NCBI GenBank assembly: GCA_008360975.2
Contig: CM039183.1
Location: 35,765,850 to 35,829,849, forward strand
DNA length: 64,000 nucleotides
Reading direction: 5' to 3'
From: Lichenostomus cassidix
Taxonomy: Eukaryota; Chordata; Aves; Passeriformes; Meliphagidae
Shown: piece after piece, positions 59,613 through 64,000 of the stretch
Position numbering within the stretch: position 1 is the stretch's first letter
Layout: each line of letters opens with the position of its first letter
Translations under genes and position numbers: made by a program
The notes under the pieces: generated by a model
What the model was told of the DNA's origin: nothing
What the model saw: the letters and a program-made list of their open reading frames with translations, nothing else
Database searches by the model: none

Positions 59613-61469
59613 GCGTCACAGAGTCATTGCTGCACAACATACTGATGCTATGCACACATGGTTTACCAACAGAGGAAACCTTAAACACTAGAAACAACAG
59701 CAGTAATAAGAATATTTCATTTGTGTTTAGTTTTGTTTATGGAAGGGCAGAAATACTTACAGTAGTGAATTTCTCTTCAAAGCATACTTCTGGAGTACGA
59801 AAACCAAAAAAACACTCTTCCTGTCTCACAGGTGTGAAAGACACTGAATTGACTGGACCAGACACTCCAAGAAATCTGTGATTTATCAAGCATTCAAAAA
59901 CTGCTTTAAGTTAATCCTACTCCAGAATTTAACTCTTTGATCATCTCAGACTAACATTCCTTAGGACAGGAGAACTGATGCCACTTGCTCTTTTCCTGTC
60001 TTCCAAGCCAGGCTGCCTTGGTGAGTTCTTACATTTCACTTGGTTATTTAATGAATAAAATGACACGTGTGTGTTGTGTTCATACAGAAATTGTTGCTTC
60101 AGCATTTCCTAAAAAATAGTGACATCCTTAGAAGACAGATGGGAGTAATTACAGTCCAGTTTCTGACCATATTATAAGCTAGCCCATCAAAGTGCTCTGC
60201 AGATGGATTCCAGGACATGGCATTTGACTAGAAATTACTTATTGGTAGAAGTTACCACCAACAGGAAGTATTTACTTTTTATTTTTTCAGTCACTGTTGT
60301 TCATTTGGCTGCTACAGGAAGAGACTTGACCTAATTCTTTATCTCAGCTCCTTTTTTTCATCTGCTCTCCTTCCTTGAGAGGGAAAATACCTTAAATAAT
60401 TAAGCTATCTAAAAGCTCATAAGACTGGAAGGCAAGTGCACATCACACAGCTCCACTAGCAACTGTTACACAGAAGCAGAACAAATGATGACAGAGAGTT
60501 CCATTTCTAAGGATGCAGGAACTATCTCTATCAATTTAATGCTTTGTAATAAAAAGCATTTGAGAATTTCATAATTTCAGTGATGGGCTCAGATCAGGAC
60601 TCTAAACTCAGGGGAGCAGGACTGCTCCCCTGAGAAGCAGCTGTAGTAATTTCAGTTTCAAGCCATGTTTTACATTAGTCCTTATTACATGACAGCAGCA
60701 ACACTGAGCCCAACCTCCTCTTTCAGCTCCCCAAACTGGGTACAGAGAAAACAGGCTCTCCTTTTACCACTTCCCTGCACAATGAGGTCAACAGCAACCC
60801 TGTCACATCCCCCTCCAGTCCCCACCCCCACAAAAGAGAAGAAACCTCAACATGTTCTTAAAGTTTATTTACAGTAAGTGTTCAGCATTTTAAGAACTAC
60901 CACAAACTAATCTAAGTGTACTCTGCATACAGTGAACAAGGCCTCCAGAGCACAGTGTCAAAACAGACAATGTTATAGTCCTCCTGCACAGACTTTAAAA
61001 TGCAGGAATTATAGTCCAAAAAGCTAGCTAAAACGACTATTTATCCATACCTATTTTTTAATGCTTTACATATTTTCAGAAGAGCATGAGTTACACAAGA
61101 GGCAGGAGAGAAGTTGCCACTGCTTTCCCACACCCTCCTCAGTGAAACCAAGAAACGATGCTGTGAGAGAAGGTGTTCCATAGCACAGGTATAACCACAA
61201 AAGCAGAACAGATGTCCGGACTCTTCCCTGGGGCACATTTCCCATTCTTTTACTGTGTCGATGCATTTTTAAAATTCAAAGGCACTTTTTTGAAAAGGCA
61301 CGTGTGAGTACGACTCCTTAGATGCACATAAAAATAAAGTAAATCACCTCATACTATTTTATGCACCCATCTGTTCTAGGAGTAGAAGGAAGGCTAATGA
61401 CAACTAATTAGAGAAAGGAAACTCCTCAGTGCATTATGCTGGCAAGACTGCTCTCGTGCAGGAGGAATA

Positions 61470-62186
61470 CATTCAGAAGCTGCCATACAGATTATGGAAT
61501 GAGATGCTGGGAAGCAGTGCTGAGGAAAGGGACCTGGGGGTCCTGGTCAGCAGAAAGCTAAACATGAGCCAGCAGTGCCCTGGCAGCCAGGAGGGAAAAC
61601 CCTGTCCTGGGGAGCATCAGGCACAGCTCAGCCAGCCAGGCAAGGGAGAGGATTGTCCTGCTCTGCTCTGCTCTGCTCTGCACTGGGGTGGCCTCACCTA
61701 AGGTGCTGGGGGCAGTTTTGGGTGAGACAGTATGAGAAATATATTAAACTATGAGAGGATGTCCAAAGGAGGGCCATAAGGATGATGAAGAGCCTTGAGG
61801 GAAAGCTGTCCAAGAAGTGGCTGAGGTCACTTGGTCTGTTTAGCCTGGAGGAGACTGAGGGGAGACCTCATTGCAGTTGACAACCTCCTCATGAGGGGAA
61901 GAGGAGGGGCAGACACTGATCTCTCTGGTGCCCAGTGACAGAACCTGAGGGAATGGCCTGAAGCTGTGTCAGGGGAGATTTATGTTGGATATTAGGAAAA
62001 AGTTCTTCACCCAGAGGGCTGTTGGGCACTGGAACAGCTCCCCAGGGAAGTGGTCACTGCACCAGCCTGGCAGAGTTCAAGAAACATCCAGACAACACTC
62101 TCAGGCACATGGTGTCACTCTTGGGGATGGTCTCGTGCAGAGCCAGGAGTTGGACTCGATGATCCTTGTGGGTCCCTTCCAACTCG
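61470..62186 (+). mobile_element. CR1 LINE 3' part with atypical tail
   Basis: Includes 'gctgaggaaagggacctggg', 'aggagactgaggggagacctcat', 'ggaaaaagttcttcacccag', 'gggcactggaacagctcccc' and 'ggactcgatgatccttgtggg', which are CR1 3' landmarks in order. It lies antisense to AGPAT4. Instead of the ATTCTATG tip it ends in two copies of a CTTACAATAACT unit. A (TGCTC) pentamer expansion sits at 61657-61682. Confidence 0.93.
61657..61682. repeat. TGCTC pentamer repeat inside CR1
   Basis: Four to five units of tgctc in a row, a slippage expansion within the CR1 copy. Confidence 0.85.
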
Positions 62187-62214
62187 CTTACAATAACTCT
62201 CTTACAATAACTTG
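62187..62214 (+). repeat. two 14-bp tandem units at CR1 3' end
   Basis: cttacaataactct followed directly by cttacaataacttg, starting exactly where the CR1 body 'ccttccaactcg' stops. It takes the place of the usual octamer tail. Confidence 0.75.
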
Positions 62215-63204
62215 AGCTACAATCTGTCCTGTTTCAGTCATCTATTCATGCACAGCTCCTGTAAAAATACCTGGGGGGAAAACGCAACTCTAGTTAATTT
62301 CAGCCACTAACTTCTTTACTGAAGTGCTTTGGTAAATTTGTGACAGTTACCTCTAACCTTCAAATTCAGCTTGTTCAACAGAAAAATAATCATTAAGAAG
62401 TGCTGATTTATTCCACGTAAGCTGCCTTCTTGAAGCAAGTCAAACATTTTCAGTGCTCTGAATGGTGTAATTTCAGCAGATGTTTGATGAAATAACTGCT
62501 GGATAGGGACTACTTATCTACTATACTAGCATTTTAATGCAGGTTAATTTATTTTGGCCAAGTTCATTCAAGTAAAATACCCATGAAGTTCCCCCTTTGT
62601 GGATCACTGCAGCAACATTACATTAAAAAAGTATTTCTACAAGCTTGCTTTAGTGCATTTACCCAACTATGCTGCCAAAGAAAGAAAATCTTGATTCTGT
62701 ATGTCCAGTCTCAGTTATTCAACACCTCTTTGTTTAAAGAACACAACAAACAGCATGAAATCAATGTGCAAGCTGAAAGTGTCCAATAAAATTTGTTGCC
62801 CAGTTTTAAAACAATTTCATTTAATTCAATTTCATCTGTTCATAGCTGCAAACCATTAGCAGCAGCAATTTGCCTTGTAAGTGTTTTGCTCTTCAGGCTG
62901 CCCTCAGCATTGACATACTTCCAATGATTCCAATTGCTCTACTTTTGAAATGTATCACTCCTTCATATTATACTCTCTGGGATATCATGATGGCAAGGTA
63001 TGTTTCTTTAGTCCCTCAAAGCCATCATTCCAGAAATTTAGTTAGGCTCCTAATTCCTCATGCTTTATATTGAATAAAACTTCTCCATGCTGGAAAGATA
63101 ACAGCAGTATTTTGGAAGATAGGTGCCCAAGCACATGCTAACGTACTGTGTTAAATACAAATGATAATGTACTTTCATCTGCCTACAAGAACAGTTACAT
63201 TGTT

Positions 63205-63596
63205 TAGAATCACAGAATCATTTCAGTTGAAAAGACCCTAATGATTATCGAGTCCAATCATTAACCCAGCACTGCCAAGTCCACCACTAAACCATGTCCC
63301 AAGTGCCACATCTGTGAATGTCTATTAAATACCTCTAGGGATGGTGACTCAACCACCTCCCTGAGCAGCCTGTTCCAATGCTTGATAGAATTCTCAGTGC
63401 AGAAATTTTTCCTGCTATTCAATCTAAACCTCTCCTCGTGCAACTTGGGACCATTTCCTCTCATCCTATCACTTATTACCTGAGAGAAAAGACCAACTCC
63501 TCGCTGGCTACACCCTCCTTTCAGGCAGTTGTAGAGAGCAATAGCATACCCCCTGTGCCCCCTTTACTCCAGGCTAAACAACCCCAGTTCCAGATT
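63205..63596 (-). mobile_element. CR1 LINE 3' part
   Basis: Begins 'tagaatcacagaatcatttcag', then 'agggatggtgactcaaccacc', 'cagcctgttccaatgcttga' and 'ccaggctaaacaaccccagttcc'. A reverse-oriented CR1 3' end of about 390 bp, moderately diverged. Confidence 0.9.
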
Positions 63597-64000
63597 TATC
63601 TCTAGCAAGCCTGATTTTGTCCCTTACCCACGTCAAACCTAGTTTAAAGATCTATTACTATATTAAAATGCACAAACAAACTACTGTGCTCACACACAAG
63701 ACAATAAAATAAAAAAGGATCTTCTCACACCAACATTTAAGGCCACACTCAGCTTTTCCAACAGCAAGCTTCAACACAAGCAACTTAAATAAAATTAAAT
63801 TTCCTGACATATGAAACAGATAGCCAAGGTTAAAACCAGCAGGTTTAGCTTTAAAGCACAGGCCATTTTCCCCAATATTAATGTCTTCATCTGAGACAAA
63901 TGGTTATTAAAATTACTAGAAAAGCTATTTTATTCCTGCTTCATCAGACCAAACAACAAAGCAGTGAATCCAGGCAGGGAGCATATTAAAGTGCTTTTGG

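Larger units (their letters stand above)
59139..64000 (-). other. AGPAT4 intron (5' part beyond window)
   Basis: At least 4.9 kb of intron. It contains an A/G-rich tract (59560-59612), a plus-oriented CR1 (61470-62186) and a minus-oriented CR1 (63205-63596). I searched the minus strand by eye for the NHX4D exon and found none, so the next upstream exon lies beyond 64000. Confidence 0.75.

Noticed and set aside
59139..64000. Search for the AGPAT4 exon with the NHX4D catalytic motif
   Set aside because: No minus-strand frame with NHKFEID-like residues and splice sites was found; the exon must lie beyond the right edge.
1..64000. tRNA, rRNA, CRISPR arrays, bacterial operons or viral genes
   Set aside because: Scanned by eye on both strands. 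No convincing tRNA A/B boxes, regular spacer arrays, ribosome binding sites or viral proteins were seen.

Overview
The window reads as vertebrate nuclear DNA, most likely from a bird. Exons are short (21 to 267 bp) with GT-AG introns, and CR1 LINE fragments recur in both orientations, several with the avian ATTCTATG-type tip. I cannot place it below the class level. There is no bacterial operon, CRISPR array, tRNA or rRNA gene that I can support.

Two protein-coding genes lie tail to tail. On the plus strand, positions 864-35982 hold 22 coding exons, including the last one, of MAP3K4 (MEKK4/MTK1). They encode about the last 898 residues: the conserved central region, a cassette-like serine/proline-rich exon (15822-15938), and the whole C-terminal kinase domain (22457-35979) with its Gly-rich loop, VAIK-type lysine, HRD, DFG and APE motifs. 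The start codon and the N-terminal exons lie to the left of the window.

On the minus strand, positions 59138 down to 39464 hold the last six coding exons (261 codons plus stop) of AGPAT4 (LPAAT-delta). The EGTR acyltransferase motif and the C-terminal membrane segments are present. The exons carrying the N-terminus and the NHX4D motif lie to the right of the window. The two stop codons are 3.5 kb apart, and AATAAA signals on opposite strands sit almost back to back near 36484-36498. MAP3K4 next to AGPAT4 matches the order I recall from human 6q26.

The rest is intron, with CR1 fragments (about 124-187, 7735-9000, 9274-9445, 10265-11220, 21925-21990, 29540-30035, 32812-33388, 61470-62186 and 63205-63596), simple repeats, and one unclassified two-copy hairpin repeat (41694-41736 and 48394-48440). 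The two genes do not obviously act together: one is a stress MAP3K feeding p38 and JNK, the other a phospholipid-synthesis enzyme of internal membranes.

Points worth a second look are a GC-AG intron in AGPAT4, two tandem splice-site choices that stay in frame, the hairpin repeat with an apparent compensatory base pair, the A/T strand bias that flips at the gene junction, and a frame count in one MAP3K4 exon that comes out one base short. I found no clearly new biological system.
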